Source: Metellina segmentata
Lineage: Eukaryota > Arthropoda > Arachnida > Araneae > Tetragnathidae
Assembly (NCBI GenBank): GCA_947359465.1
Contig: OX375875.1
Span: 54,307,583-54,371,582, forward strand
Reading direction: 5' to 3'
DNA length: 64,000 nucleotides
The position numbers were made by a program, and so were the translations under genes. The notes below the pieces were generated by a model. It searched no databases. It worked only from the letters and a program-made list of their open reading frames with translations, and was not told where the DNA came from. Numbering within the stretch: the first letter of the stretch is position 1; the number at the start of each line of letters is the position of its first letter. Positions 23,228-34,055 of the stretch are shown here, in pieces.

Positions 23228-23545
23228 GCCGACCAACTGGTCAGGTGGTTAATGTGTTAGCCTCTAGATTGGGAGGTTCCTGGTTCGAATCCGGGTCAGG
23301 GCATGTATATTTGTAAGGGTATAGTGTAAAGGCGACTGGTTCACCTTAAATCTGTCGTGGCCGAAAGTCCTCACGTTGGGTTGGTGTGGAAGTTTGGGGA
23401 TTGGGGTGCCAGCTCAAATGCCCCCTCATCTGACAGTGGTTCAAAATGACGTGGTGTTGTCCTCGGATCTTTCCCCTAGGAAATTTGATCCGGACCGGCG
23501 TCAATAGCCCGTTGTGTTGATTTAGTACGACATTAATTAAAAATT
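23228..23545 (+). mobile_element. SINE, head type I, full length
   Basis: Runs from GCCGACCAACTGGTCAGG through box B GGTTCGAATCCGG and the shared body to GACATTAATTAAAAATTACC. Confidence 0.88.
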
Positions 23546-24638
23546 ACCGATGAAAATAATGGATTATAATATATGTTTTCCGATTGCTTATAATTTAAAG
23601 TATGCGGTAGCCTTTAAACGTACATTTCGTCAAAATATAATTTATGACGTAGAAATACGTCTTACGGTTACGACTCAAGACGCGATATACGTTATCGACC
23701 TACTTCAACTCGCAATAACCTCTGGGTTGTCGGGAGCATGGTAATGGAACTAGTATCGTTTGTGCATTACGTCATTGTGTCGTAATAAGTGCATAGATGA
23801 CATTTAGTGACAAAAAGTGAAACCGTACTTCAGTAGTTGCTAGGCAGGGTATACGTAGTATGTATGTGAAACGCATCGTCATATATTTACACAGGTTTGG
23901 AAGTTTAAATACAAATCGCATTTCAGCCACATCGTATTCCAAATTTTTATGAGTATTAAAGTCCATTTTTTAAAATTAAGTCCGTTCTTTCTACTGTAAA
24001 TAAAACGAAAGTTAGGCAATTTAAAAACTTTTACCAAGAATTTTTCTACATCATTCCTGCTTCATGTTACCTTCTTAAAATGCAGTTTTTCTCTTGTCGC
24101 ATAACACAGTCAAAAAGCACTCCCTAATCATTAATTTTTTGTAAATGTTATTAGAAAGGTAAATGATGGAATGAAGTACATTCAAATCATTAAAAATACG
24201 AGACTTACAAACTTTTCGATGTGAAAATTTTAAATGAGTAGTTATTTTGCTTCTCTACTGTAGGAAATACTTTTGAACACGAAAATTTAAATAATCGTTC
24301 TTATATAATCGTTCATTACCTAATCATATTTATATAATCGTTCATTACCTAGATAAAGTTTTTCGATTAAAATATAATTATTTTATGTAAAATCTTAAAA
24401 CTTCAAGTTGTCTTATGAAAACAGGTTTTGTACATGCCAATTTTTGGTCTTTTTGTTTCGATTTTTGATATATAACTCAAAAAAAGAAGAACCCACATTT
24501 CAACTGTCTTTTTTCTAGTTTCCACTGCAAAAGTGTTTTGTATTATTATTTTTTATTATTGTGTTATATTTTTTTCATGCTTGGTTATAAGAATTGGGTA
24601 GATGACCACGAATGGAGGAAATTGCGCGATAGATTAAT
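23546..24638. other. Unassigned stretch
   Basis: AT-rich. A short direct repeat TATATAATCGTTCATTACCTA occurs twice at about 24300-24355. No coding exon recognised. Confidence 0.4.
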
Positions 24639-24646
24639 GTCTAGAC

Positions 24647-25122
24647 CAGGGGTGGCCAACCTGTGGCGCATGCGCCAAACTTGGCGCATTTGATGATTAC
24701 AAGTGGCGCATTGCATTCTTACGCCTACATATTCTTTGATTACAAGTGAACAAGCATTTTCATCCATGAAATTCATTAAAAGGAAAACGAGATAGCGAAT
24801 GAATGATTCAAATTTGAAAAATTCTCTGTTGTTCTCAGTAACAACTTTACAACAAACATTGAAAGACTAGGGAAATCCAAACAGGCTCAAAAGTCTTATT
24901 GATGGTAACTAATGTTTATGTGCTGTAATAGATATTGTTTTACGTACAATAGTTAAAGCATTTAAAAATGTTAATTATGTCTATAAACATACTTTTATTA
25001 AAAAAGATATGTGGCAGGACCATGAACGTAAGATAGAAAAGGTGCTTGAGTTCTATGGCGCATCGCAACTCGTATGTGAAAAAAAAATTGGCGCATAGTA
25101 TGTAAAAGGTTGGCTACCCCTG
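24647..25122. mobile_element. 476-bp hAT-type MITE
   Basis: The ends CAGGGGTGGCCAACC and GGTTGGCTACCCCTG are inverted copies with one mismatch. GGCGCAT motifs repeat inside both ends. The flanking octamers GTCTAGAC and GACTAGAC differ at one or two positions, consistent with an 8-bp duplication. No coding capacity. Confidence 0.85.
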
Positions 25123-25130
25123 GACTAGAC

Positions 25131-25450
25131 AGAGGGACATTTTTAAAGAGGGATTTTTTGACGGAACCCAAGGAGGGAAAGAGCAGAAAAAAAAGGTGGG
25201 GATTGCAAGGTGACATGATGCCTGGTGGGTTGGGTTTTATAGCGCTATGGTGGCCATTTTGGAAAAGCTGCGCGATACGCAAGGCAATCAAGATAAAGTA
25301 AATGGACATAGGCACACACGGAAAGATTTACTCACACAAGAGAAAATACATCCAGGGATGTATTGCATCTATGCCGCCTACAACTTACAAGAGGAGAGAG
25401 AGGTAAGGTAACTTATTCACTAGACCGGTTGGTCGTCGAGGAAAGGAAGC
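25131..25450. other. Unassigned stretch
   Basis: Moderate GC around 25140-25290, with an open frame at 25110-25301 of no recognised family. Nothing else identified. Confidence 0.35.
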
Positions 25451-25451
25451 T

Positions 25452-25572
25452 GGTATTTTAATTGACGTCACAGTAGAGCAACACAACGGGATTAACGACG
25501 GTCCGGGATCAAACCCCAAGGGGAAAAGATCCGAGGACAACACCACTTAATTTTGAACCATAGTCAGGGGAC
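25452..25572 (-). mobile_element. SINE fragment
   Basis: Inverted 3' part: GAGCAACACAACGGG, GACGACGGTCCGGGATCAA-like run and GATCCGAGGACAACACCAC. Diverged. Confidence 0.65.
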
Positions 25573-25788
25573 TTCCACTTTCAGGAGAAGATATGGAGAT
25601 TAAGCATCTGCTTTCTCAATTGAGATGTTTACTCGATTCAGGGAGCTATAAAAGTTTGACTATAATTCAATCAAGGTCTCAGGACACCTATTTAAATCAT
25701 TCACATAGTATCTGGAGCCATAATAAAACACAGAGGGTTATGCAGTTTGATAGATATTTTAATACTATGGCCAAAAAACTATCGATCC

Positions 25789-25846
25789 TCATTTGATGCA
25801 ATATACTACTCATTTGATGCAATATACTACTCATTTGATGCAATAT
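25789..25846. repeat. 21-bp tandem repeat
   Basis: The unit TCATTTGATGCAATATACTAC occurs nearly three times. Confidence 0.9.
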
Positions 25847-25915
25847 AAACCTTTCCCTTGTTTATCGCACCAGAGACACAGGTGCAGTCATGCTACTGCT
25901 GCTTTTATTGAAGTG

Positions 25916-26022
25916 GTGGTTTAAAATTTCGTGGTGTTGCCCTCGGATCTTTCCATTCGGGTATTTTCCCGGATCGTCATCAATAGTTCGTTGCGTTGCT
26001 CCAGGAAAAACGTTAATTAAAA
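25916..26022 (+). mobile_element. SINE 3' fragment
   Basis: TTGCCCTCGGATCTTTCC, CGGATCGTCATCAATAG and GTTGCTCCAGG are followed by an ACGTTAATTAAAAA tail. Confidence 0.6.
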
Positions 26023-26422
26023 AACCTACATACCTAACGTAATTGAAGTGTTCTTTGATGTTACAGTTCGCCTCATGTATTAATTCGAACAGATTAGCTT
26101 GATGAAATTCGAAAAGTTTTTATTATTAAAGCCTATATGAACGGGTTAAACTTACAGTGGTGTAACTCACGTTAAAAAAAAAAAAACTTGGAATTTTTAC
26201 TGCCATTTGTTGGCGGTTGAATGCTTTGGCTTCTTTAATGCTTCTGTTAACAAATTCACTTATCAAGATCTGGTTTCTCTATTTACTAATTATCTTTATT
26301 AAATTTAGTTATATCATATGTGGTTTCTGTGTGTATGTGCTTTGTTTCTTTTCAGTGATTTCCACCACTCTAACTTTAACCCGTCCATTTACGCAGTGAA
26401 ATCAAACAAGAGTAACATTTAA

Positions 26423-28312
26423 CTCTTTGAGGCACATGATTTAAAGAAAATAAAAACCCTAGTTCCGCAGAATTTTTTTAACGTAAAAAAAAAGTGGAAA
26501 AAAACATTTATTTCAATTATTTAACATAAAATATTACTCGAAATAAAAAAAAATAATAATAACATTTTAATAAGTCCTTTATTACAGAGTGGGAAATACA
26601 TAATTCCACCAACTAACGTTTCAAATGAAAGTCATTGAAACACAACTATTTTTTCTTCCCAAAACAAAGTGGAATTTTGCAGACAGTACAGCATCAGGTA
26701 GTGCGAACTAGGGATGCGACATCGATGTCGATGTTTTCAAAACATCGATGTTTTAAAAAAAACATCGATGTATTTAACATCGATGTATTGGGGTCGATGT
26801 TTTTGTAACATCTATGTTTATACTTGTCGATGTTTTTACGCTGTCGATGTTTTATTTTTAAATGAAAAAAGTACCGTTGTAAAAATTTAAAAAATAACCA
26901 AGTAGCATACTCTTCATAATCAGCAATTTGAACATACTTTTAGACCAAAGTGACCAAAGGTGAAGGGTCTGAAATGTGTTGATTCGACATTGATGTGGAT
27001 GTTTTCAAAACATTGATGTTTTATAAAAAACATCGGTGTAATGGAGCCGATGTCGCATCACTAATTGCTAAACCAGTTTTAAGAAATGGGAAAAAAAATT
27101 TAAATACACTGAATTTTAAAAACATCGATGGTTTGGAGACGATGTATTATCAACATCGATGTTTTAATTTTGAACATCGATGTTTTAATTTTGAGCATCG
27201 ATGTTTTGCTGTCGATGTCGCATCACTAGGTGCTTAACCAGTTTTAAGAAATGGGGAAAAAAGTATGAATTCACTGAATTTTAAAAAACATCGATAGTTT
27301 GGGGGCGATGCATTATCAACATCGATGTTTTGCTGTCGTTGTTTCATCCTTAGTTGCTAAACCAGTTTTAAGAAATGGGGAAAAAAAGTTTGAATGCACT
27401 GAATTTTAAAAACATCGATGTTTTTGGAACGATGTTTTATGAACATCGATGTTTTAATTTTGAACATCGATGTTTTTCTCTCGATGTCGCATCCCTAGTG
27501 CGAACTCCTTTTTTTTCGTGCTGCAGAACACTCATCTTCTCCGAGTAGTACGTTTTGGTAGATGTTTCGAGTCTTAACCTCGTATTTCCCATGAAACAGC
27601 GGGTTTAGATTTTTTATCTACAGTGGAAGTTCAGATGTTGATAGTGCATTTTATCTATTAAAGTCTGGACAACAAACCCTTCAGCGCAATACCCTTTGAA
27701 ATGTTTCAGCTCCATGTTTTGACCCAATTGTTTATAAACCATAAATGAATTAACAACAGCTGCATACAAAAAATAGAGTAGTATGCGGTGTCACCATTTT
27801 TTACTACGTCGGTACATAATACATTTATATGTATATAAATTAAAAATAATAATATATATTATTATTTTTAATGACTTTCATGGTGGGATACATGCAATCC
27901 CATCACTTATTCACCCTCAAAATTATTATAAAACATCAAATAACATGTTTTATTTTATTATAAAACAATTTATTCACTCATAATAAATTTTAAGAAAAGA
28001 AACAACATATACCGTTATGAAAGACTAAAATTCACTGCATCACACAATTCGCCAAACTTAATCACAACAGTGTCAACAACTTACTAAGGCGTTTTGATTT
28101 GTATCAATTTTTGTTTTCACTTATTTACGCATTTACTGTTAGTTCATAACATTGCCAACTGAATGAAATACTTTAAATAAAATATTAAACTGTACGACTA
28201 TGAGCAACTTCAACTTTTCGAGGTGGGCTAAAATATATCCCACCATAAAAAGCCATGCATAAAAAGCTAAACAAAAGGTGGGGCAGTTTTTAACCCACCT
28301 AACCCTAAAGAG
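26423..28312. mobile_element. Possible TTAA-flanked (piggyBac-like) non-autonomous element
   Basis: TTAA precedes CTCTTTGAGG at 26423 and follows the inverted CCCTAAAGAG at 28312. The TIR match is only about 8 of 10, and no transposase is visible in the AT-rich interior, which carries the ATCGAT element at 26709-27497. Weak evidence. Confidence 0.3.
26709..27497. mobile_element. ATCGAT-repeat element, copy 1 (8-bp TSD)
   Basis: The ends TAGGGATGCGACATCGA and its inverse bound 789 bases filled with AAAACATCGATGTTTT palindromes. The exact 8-bp duplication GTGCGAAC flanks it (26701-26708, 27498-27505). The right half consists of repeated units of about 110 bp. Each carries AACCAGTTTTAAGAAATGGG, a TGAATTTTAAAAACATCGAT block and a near-copy of the terminus (GTCGCATCACTAG). 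TAGGG-type ends with an 8-bp duplication fit the hAT superfamily. No coding capacity. Confidence 0.93.
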
Positions 28313-28316
28313 TTAA

Positions 28317-28695
28317 ATACTATAAATCTTATTCCGATTTACATTAATGGTTCCTGGAATCGGCAAGCATTTAAAAGAACATAAACAACGAAACTTAGAT
28401 AACAATTTCATTAAATGTCAAACAGCTATTGAGTTGCATCACATTCTCTCGAAAACAACTCATCAAAAACATTTAAGAAACGTGTTTATTTGACGCAACA
28501 CACGAAAGTCGTGTTGCTGGACCTGTTTCGTATAATTAATGGGACAATTGTGTTCAACTCCAAGCACATTTATATAGAATTGACGCTTAAAAGATCCCTA
28601 ATTATGTTTGTGATTGCAGATATAAGACGCACCTTCTGCAGACTTCTACACCCAATTATTTAGAACTTTCAAATTACCCTTTCGTTCGTCAAACG
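28317..28695. other. Unassigned stretch
   Basis: AT-rich; no recognised feature. Confidence 0.35.
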
Positions 28696-28696
28696 T

Positions 28697-29015
28697 GGCG
28701 GATGTAGTTCAGTTGGAATAGCAACGAATTAGCTAACGAAGGGTTGCCAGTTTAAAACTCAGTCCACCCAGACCGTTATATACACGGGGTCTGGTTCACG
28801 CTAAATATGCCTTTACCTTATTTGTCATCATGTTGACATGATGGGGAAGTTTGGAGAGTGAGGTTCCGACTAAGGTGTTGACCTTGGCATCTGACCATGG
28901 TTCAAAATGACGAGGCATCGTCCTTCGATTTCTCCCTTTGGGATTGATACCAGACTGTCCCAAAATAGTCCATTGTGTGGTTATAATGTGAGATTAATCA
29001 CAACTACCTACATAC
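28697..29015 (+). mobile_element. SINE, head type II, diverged
   Basis: Head GTAGTTCAGTTGGAATAGCA, then a degraded box B and a body with GGAGAGTGAGGTTCCG, GCATCTGACCATGGTTCA and a 3' end near GTGAGATTAATC. Confidence 0.65.
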
Positions 29016-29057
29016 TTCCTTCTTCAAACTGAATGTATGTACGTATATATTTAAAAA

Positions 29058-29152
29058 AAAGTCGGCACTGGAGTAAACTGGGATACTTTCGACGGCGCGG
29101 GATCCAACCCAAAGGGAACGATTCGAGGACAACACCAAGTTATTTTGAACAA
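29058..29152 (-). mobile_element. SINE fragment
   Basis: Inverted 3' part (GGCACTGGAG, TTCGACGG, GAGGACAACACCAAG). It abuts a plus-strand fragment. Confidence 0.5.
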
Positions 29153-29156
29153 ATGG

Positions 29157-29312
29157 AATTTCGGAGAGCGGGGGGGGGGGAAAGGGGCTCCTCTTACCAT
29201 GGTTCAAAGTTACGTGGTGGCGTCCTCGGATCTTCGGTTTCGATCATGGACGGTCGACAATAGCCTGTTGTGTTGCTCCAGTGCGACATTAATTAAAATA
29301 CTTACATGTAAT
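29157..29312 (+). mobile_element. SINE 3' fragment
   Basis: GGAGAGCGGGG, CCATGGTTCAAAGTTACGTG, GTCCTCGGATCTTC and TGTTGTGTTGCTCCAGTG end in ATTAATTAAAATACTTAC. Confidence 0.7.
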
Positions 29313-29430
29313 TAAGTGAGGTAAAGGCCTACTTTTTGGATGAATATTGAGAGCCAAAGTTATAATGTAGCAAGTTAACCTTCAATCGTCTCCTTTCCAA
29401 AGAAGTTCCTCACTCATTGCCATTACATCA

Positions 29431-29489
29431 TAGCCCTTGTGTTGCTCTAGTACGACGTTAATTAAAAATACCAATACCAATACCAATCC
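29431..29489 (+). mobile_element. SINE 3' terminal fragment with (CCAATA)n tail
   Basis: GCCCTTGTGTTGCTCTAGTA and GACGTTAATTAAAAA are followed by ACCAATACCAATACCAAT, an expanded tail repeat. Confidence 0.7.
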
Positions 29490-30174
29490 TCAGTCATTGC
29501 AATGATTTCAAATATATTTTGTCACAATCCCATTTCAATTGTACCTGATAATAACACCTCACGTTCACTACTCCGATTCCCAAAGCCAGTATGGAACTAA
29601 AACGACCCATTTGATATTACAATTTAGAACATAAAATGATTGTTACTTTTAATAACACGATTAATAAGAAATAAATTCCTCTCCACTTAAAACTGCTTTA
29701 CCTTCTGATTTAACTACGATGCAGTATTTCGATGAATCAAAAGCGCAAGATGCCGTACAATTAATGATGACAGGACGATCCACTTTTATTGTATTCCCAA
29801 CCTAATTTTGAGTCCATTATGGAGTGATAGCTGGAATGCGGGTTCGACGTCCAAAGCGAGCTGGAAGACGTTTATAAACCTCAGGCGGTTGTTCAATTTC
29901 CATCCGACCATTGCATAGATGATCCACTGAACAATTCCGAGAAAAACTTCTGATGGGTATGAGAAACTTCAGTTCGCTACTTGTCATCGAACATGTCTCC
30001 CGTGAGCGGAATCAGTAGTAAACCTTGAGCCTTTGAACGACTTTGAATTTGATCGATCATCTCATTTCCATATTTATCAGACATTGAAAAAATCCTGACA
30101 CCGTGTGTCAAAGTGTGAAATCAAAGCATAACCTCTTCAGATATGGTGGAACGTCTGGTGTCCCATTGTCCTTG
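29490..30174. other. Unassigned stretch, moderate GC
   Basis: The part at 29780-30170 is less AT-rich than its neighbours. On the minus strand it holds a 35-codon open frame starting MSDKYGNEMIDQIQSR near 30085. That is too short and unlike anything known to me; a host exon cannot be excluded. Confidence 0.25.
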
Positions 30175-30175
30175 G

Positions 30176-30420
30176 TGCCGCTGTAGCCTGATTGGAAGAG
30201 CAGCGGACTATAAACCGGAGGGTTGAGAGTTACGAACTAGCCAAAGATCGTCGAGTACAAAGGGGGCTGGTGCACGTTAAATCTGTAGTGGCCTCAAATG
30301 TCCTCACGTTGGCGTGGTGTGGAAGTTTGGAGAGCGGGATGCCATCTCAGTTGTTGCTTCGTCGTCATCTGACAGTGGTTCAAAATTACGTGGTGCTGTC
30401 CTCGGTTTTCCCCCTTAGGA
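30176..30420 (+). mobile_element. SINE, head type II, 3'-truncated
   Basis: GCCGCTGTAGCCTGATTGG starts the head, followed by GGAGGGTTGAGAGTTACGAA (box B region) and the body to TTTTCCCCCTTAGGA. It is cut exactly where a hAT terminus begins. Confidence 0.8.
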
Positions 30421-31505
30421 CAGGGGTTCCCAAAGTGTGTGCCGCGGTATCCTGGGGTGCCACGAAACGCCCATGAAGCAGTTCCTGTTATAAGGAGCAA
30501 ATATAGTTTGAAAATTAATGTCATAAAAGAAATGAAGTAGTTGTATCACTAGCATATCGCGAGTAGGTGTTAGGGATGCGACATCGACAACAAAACATCG
30601 ATGTTTAGAAACAGCGATGTTCAAAATTAAAACATCGATGTTGATAATACATCGCCCCAAAAACATCGATGTTTTAAAATTCAGTGTATTTAAACTCCCC
30701 CCACCCCCATTTCTTAAAACTGGTTCAGCATCTAGTGATGCTACATCGACAGCAAAACATTGATATTTTGAAACTGTGATGTTCAAAATTAAATATCGAT
30801 GTTGATAATACATCTCACCAAAACCATCGATGTTTTTAAATTTTAGTGTATTTAAACTTTTTTCCCATTTCTTAATACTGGTTTAGCACCCAGTGATGCA
30901 ACATCGACAGCTAAACATCTATGTTCAAAATTAAAACATCGATGTTGATAATACAAACCATCGATGTTTTGTATTATCATGATCGATGCATCATCCCCCA
31001 AACCATCGATGTTTTTAAAATTCAGTGTATTTAAACTTTTTTCCCCATTTCTTAAAACTGGTTTAGCAACTAGTGATGTGACATCGGCTCTAATACATCG
31101 ATGTTTTTTTTATAAAACATCAATGTTGTGGAAACATCGACATGGATATCACATCCCTACTTTTCAGACCCTTCGCACTGGGCCACTTTGGTGTAAAAGT
31201 ATGTTCGATTTGCTGATTAATAAAAATTATTCTACCTGGTTATTTTTAAAATTTTTATAACGGTACTTTTTTCATTCAAAAATAAAACATCGACAACGTA
31301 AAAACATCGACACGTATAAATATCGATGTTACAAAAACATCGACTCCAATACATCGATGTTAAATACATCGATGTTTTTTAAAAAACATCGATGTTTTGA
31401 AAACATCGACATCGATGTCGCATCCCTAGTAGGTGTATCTTAATTCCACGATTCGAACAATTGTACAGTGAGCAGCTTGCTCACCTGTCGCACTAAACAC
31501 ACATA
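30421..31505 (+). mobile_element. hAT-type element, left end only
   Basis: Starts CAGGGGTTCCCAAAGTGTG, a very common hAT terminus, followed by GGTATCCTGGGGTGCCACGA. It is interrupted by ATCGAT copy 2 at 30571-31428. The right terminus was not found before or after the Tc1 nest beginning at 31506, so its true end is unknown. Confidence 0.5.
30571..31428. mobile_element. ATCGAT-repeat element, copy 2 (8-bp TSD)
   Basis: 858 bases between TAGGGATGCGACATCGA and its inverse, with the exact octamer GTAGGTGT on both sides (30563-30570, 31429-31436). It is inverted relative to copy 1. Three internal units carry CCCATTTCTTAAAACTGGTT and CTAGTGATG-like boundaries, and the last 170 bases match the left end of copy 1 inverted. 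Confidence 0.93.
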
Positions 31506-31697
31506 CAGTGGCTCCCGAAATTGAGTATACACTTCTCTTTCCCTACTTTGAATGTATATAAATACAACAATAAAGTATTATTTAAAGTTTTTTTAAAATA
31601 GGAATGATAAAATGCACGTCAAGGAAGATATTTAGCCAAAAAAAGAAACATGGAGTTGATGTAATAATTAAATTATTTGCATTCTATGACGTATATA

Positions 31698-33200
31698 CAG
31701 GGTGGTCCCGAATTCATGGTACAAACTTTAATGGTAGGTACAGGACATTGTAACAATGATTTATTGTATAGGAATGTATAGTCGCAAGTGACGCGGTGAG
31801 GCGTAAACAAGGGAAATAAAAGGAAAGAGAAATGGAGTGATCGGTTGGTATCATTGCCGGTAGAGGGCAGTAGATGTCTAGCCGCTGTTGAACATGATGC
31901 ATCGCAGTAGGGAAAAGCGCCATTCACAATTGTGCTGCCGTAGACGATGGGTGACTTTACGTATGCAGAAAAAGCAGACATGCATTACATGTACGGCCGT
32001 GCAAATGGTAACGGCAGAGCTGCGTTACGAATGTATCGCGCGGAGTATCCTGATCGACGAATGCCGGATCATAGAATTTTTCAACGGTTACATCGTCAAC
32101 TTTGTGAAACAGGTGCGTTCGACGTCAACAGACATGGCGCTGGTCGAGTAAGAGCTGTACGCACTCCAAGGCTGGAAGAAAGCATCTTGAACATTGTGGC
32201 TGATAGACCCGAGTCAAGCACAAGAACTGTTGCGCGTGACGTAGGTGTGAGTCATCAGACTGTATGCAGAGTGTTAAACGAAAATCGCTTACACCCCTTC
32301 CATTTTCAGAAAGTACAAGCATTGAATCCGGCAGATTATCCTCGCCGCGTGAACTTCTGCCTGTGGGTGATGCAGCAATGTGCGTTGCAGCCGGATTTCG
32401 TAGATTATGTGCTATTTACAGATGAAGCGACATTTTCACGCGAGGGTGTCTTTAATGCGCACAATTCCCATGTGTGGGCAACCGATAATCCACATGCAAC
32501 GCGTCGACATGCGTTTCAACAACGTTTCAGTATTAATGTGTGGGCTGGTATTGTGAACGACTTTTTGATTGGCCCATACTTACTACCCACGCGGCTCACT
32601 GGCGGAAGCTATCTTATTTTTCTGAAAGAAGTGTTACCACAACTGCTGCATGATGTTCCGATCGCCATTCGTAACCGCATGTGGTTTCAGCACGATGGGG
32701 CGCCAGCACACTTCAGCATTGATGTACGGAATTACCTGAATGCCACGTTTGGTACTCGATGGATTGGGCGTGGTGGACCAGTCCCTTGGCCACCCCGATC
32801 TCCCGATTTATCGAGCCTCGATTACTTTTTATGGGGACATCTAAAGCATCTTGTTTATGAGACTCCAGTTGACTCAGATGAGGATCTCGTCGCTCGCTTA
32901 TCTGTAGCTGCTGCAGGTGTGCGTGAAATACCAGGCATCTTTGAACGTGTACGCCAATCGCTCCACCGACGCTGTCAAGCATGTATCGATACTGGTGGAC
33001 GCAATTTTGAACAATTACTGTAAACATGACACTTGTCAACAACGCTTTCAATAAAATCTTTGTTTTTCCTTTCGGCCGTTATTTCCCCTGTTTTCGCCTC
33101 ACCGCGTCACTTGCGACTATACATTCCTATACAATAAATCATTGTTACAATGTCCTGTACCTACCATTAAAGTTTGTACCATGAATTCGGGACCACCCTG
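31698..33200 (+). mobile_element. DD41D mariner element, structurally intact, 1503 bp
   Basis: Base-by-base comparison of 31698-31803 with the reverse complement of 33095-33200 shows a perfect 106-bp inverted repeat beginning CAGGGTGGTCCCGAATTCAT. TA lies on both sides. The single long ORF is uninterrupted. Identical long TIRs plus an open frame suggest a recent insertion. Confidence 0.97.
31947..33023 (+). CDS. Mariner-type transposase, DD41D, 358 aa, apparently intact
   Basis: A 358-codon frame from ATG at 31947 to TAA. Residues about 5-57 match the DUF4817 helix-turn-helix domain (MYGRANGNGRAALRMYR, CETGAF). A second HTH lies at about 97-113 (VGVSHQTVCRVLNEN). The RNase H-like core has Asp159 (FTDEATF), Asp250 (QHDGAPAH) and Asp292 (SSLDYFLWG), with 41 residues between the last two, giving DD41D. 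That spacing belongs to the rosa/Visitor group of Tc1/mariner elements. The enzyme would cut at the TIRs and integrate at TA. A poly(A) signal AATAAA lies at 33050-33055. I saw no stop, frameshift or missing catalytic residue. The upstream alternative frame from 31888 is out of register and ignored. Confidence 0.95.
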   Translation: MGDFTYAEKADMHYMYGRANGNGRAALRMYRAEYPDRRMPDHRIFQRLHRQLCETGAFDVNRHGAGRVRAVRTPRLEESILNIVADRPESSTRTVARDVGVSHQTVCRVLNENRLHPFHFQKVQALNPADYPRRVNFCLWVMQQCALQPDFVDYVLFTDEATFSREGVFNAHNSHVWATDNPHATRRHAFQQRFSINVWAGIVNDFLIGPYLLPTRLTGGSYLIFLKEVLPQLLHDVPIAIRNRMWFQHDGAPAHFSIDVRNYLNATFGTRWIGRGGPVPWPPRSPDLSSLDYFLWGHLKHLVYETPVDSDEDLVARLSVAAAGVREIPGIFERVRQSLHRRCQACIDTGGRNFEQLL

Positions 33201-34055
33201 TATATATATATACACTTTGTAGAAAATGACTACAAATTATTAAGTTAGCCACCATTATTTTATTATAACGCTTGTGTTTAATAGTGGCAGTGGATTTAAA
33301 TCCTAATGTATGAGTTTCTTGTTAAAATACTGCTTTTTAATTTTCAAAATGGACTCCAGAACGGAAACTGGAGTTGAAGTTAGGGAGCTATTAAAATGTC
33401 TGGAAAAGGTATATCTCTGTGAGAAATTGCAAAAATAGTTCAGCGGAGCTCTATGGATGTGTCCAAAATATTATCAGAAAGTATAAAGAGTTGAGACACA
33501 TCAAAAATATTCCAGGAAGAGGACGAAATGAAATCCTGATGACATGACCAGGAGGAGGATCATATGAGAAGTGATCTTAAATCCTAAGGTGAGTGCTTCG
33601 AAAATTACTGCAGTCACTTCTTCAACGATACAAAGACCTGTTTCTGCAGAAAACAATTAGAAGAGTACTTAGGAAAGCAGGATTTAACTGTCGTGTGTCC
33701 AGGAAAAAACCTTTCATTTCCAAACCAAACCAGGAGAAAAGGCTTTCATTTGTAAAAAGTCATATTTCAAAGTCTCCAGATTTCTGGAATCAAGTGAGAT
33801 CCAGTGACGAGAGTAACTTTAATGTTTTCGAAAGTTATGGACGATACTATGTCTGGCGGAAGCCTGACAGTGAATTGCTTTCTCAAAACACCATTCCTAC
33901 TGTAAAGCATGGAGGCGGCTCGGTACTTGTATGGGACTCTATATCATCCAATGGCGTGGGGGATTTAGTTTTTATTGACGGAATTATGGATAAAATACAA
34001 TACTTGAACATTTTGCAAAATAATTTAACATGAAGGGCCGATAAGTTGGGTTTTA

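Noticed and set aside
26709..27497. CRISPR-like or satellite array
   Set aside because: Units vary, there are no unique spacers, and the block has transposon ends with a target duplication.
26423..28312. Confident piggyBac element
   Set aside because: TTAA flanks exist but the terminal match is about 8 of 10 and there is no transposase; kept only as a weak feature.
30415..30813. 132-codon minus-strand ORF
   Set aside because: Runs through ATCGAT element copy 2 and a hAT end; other copies do not conserve the frame.
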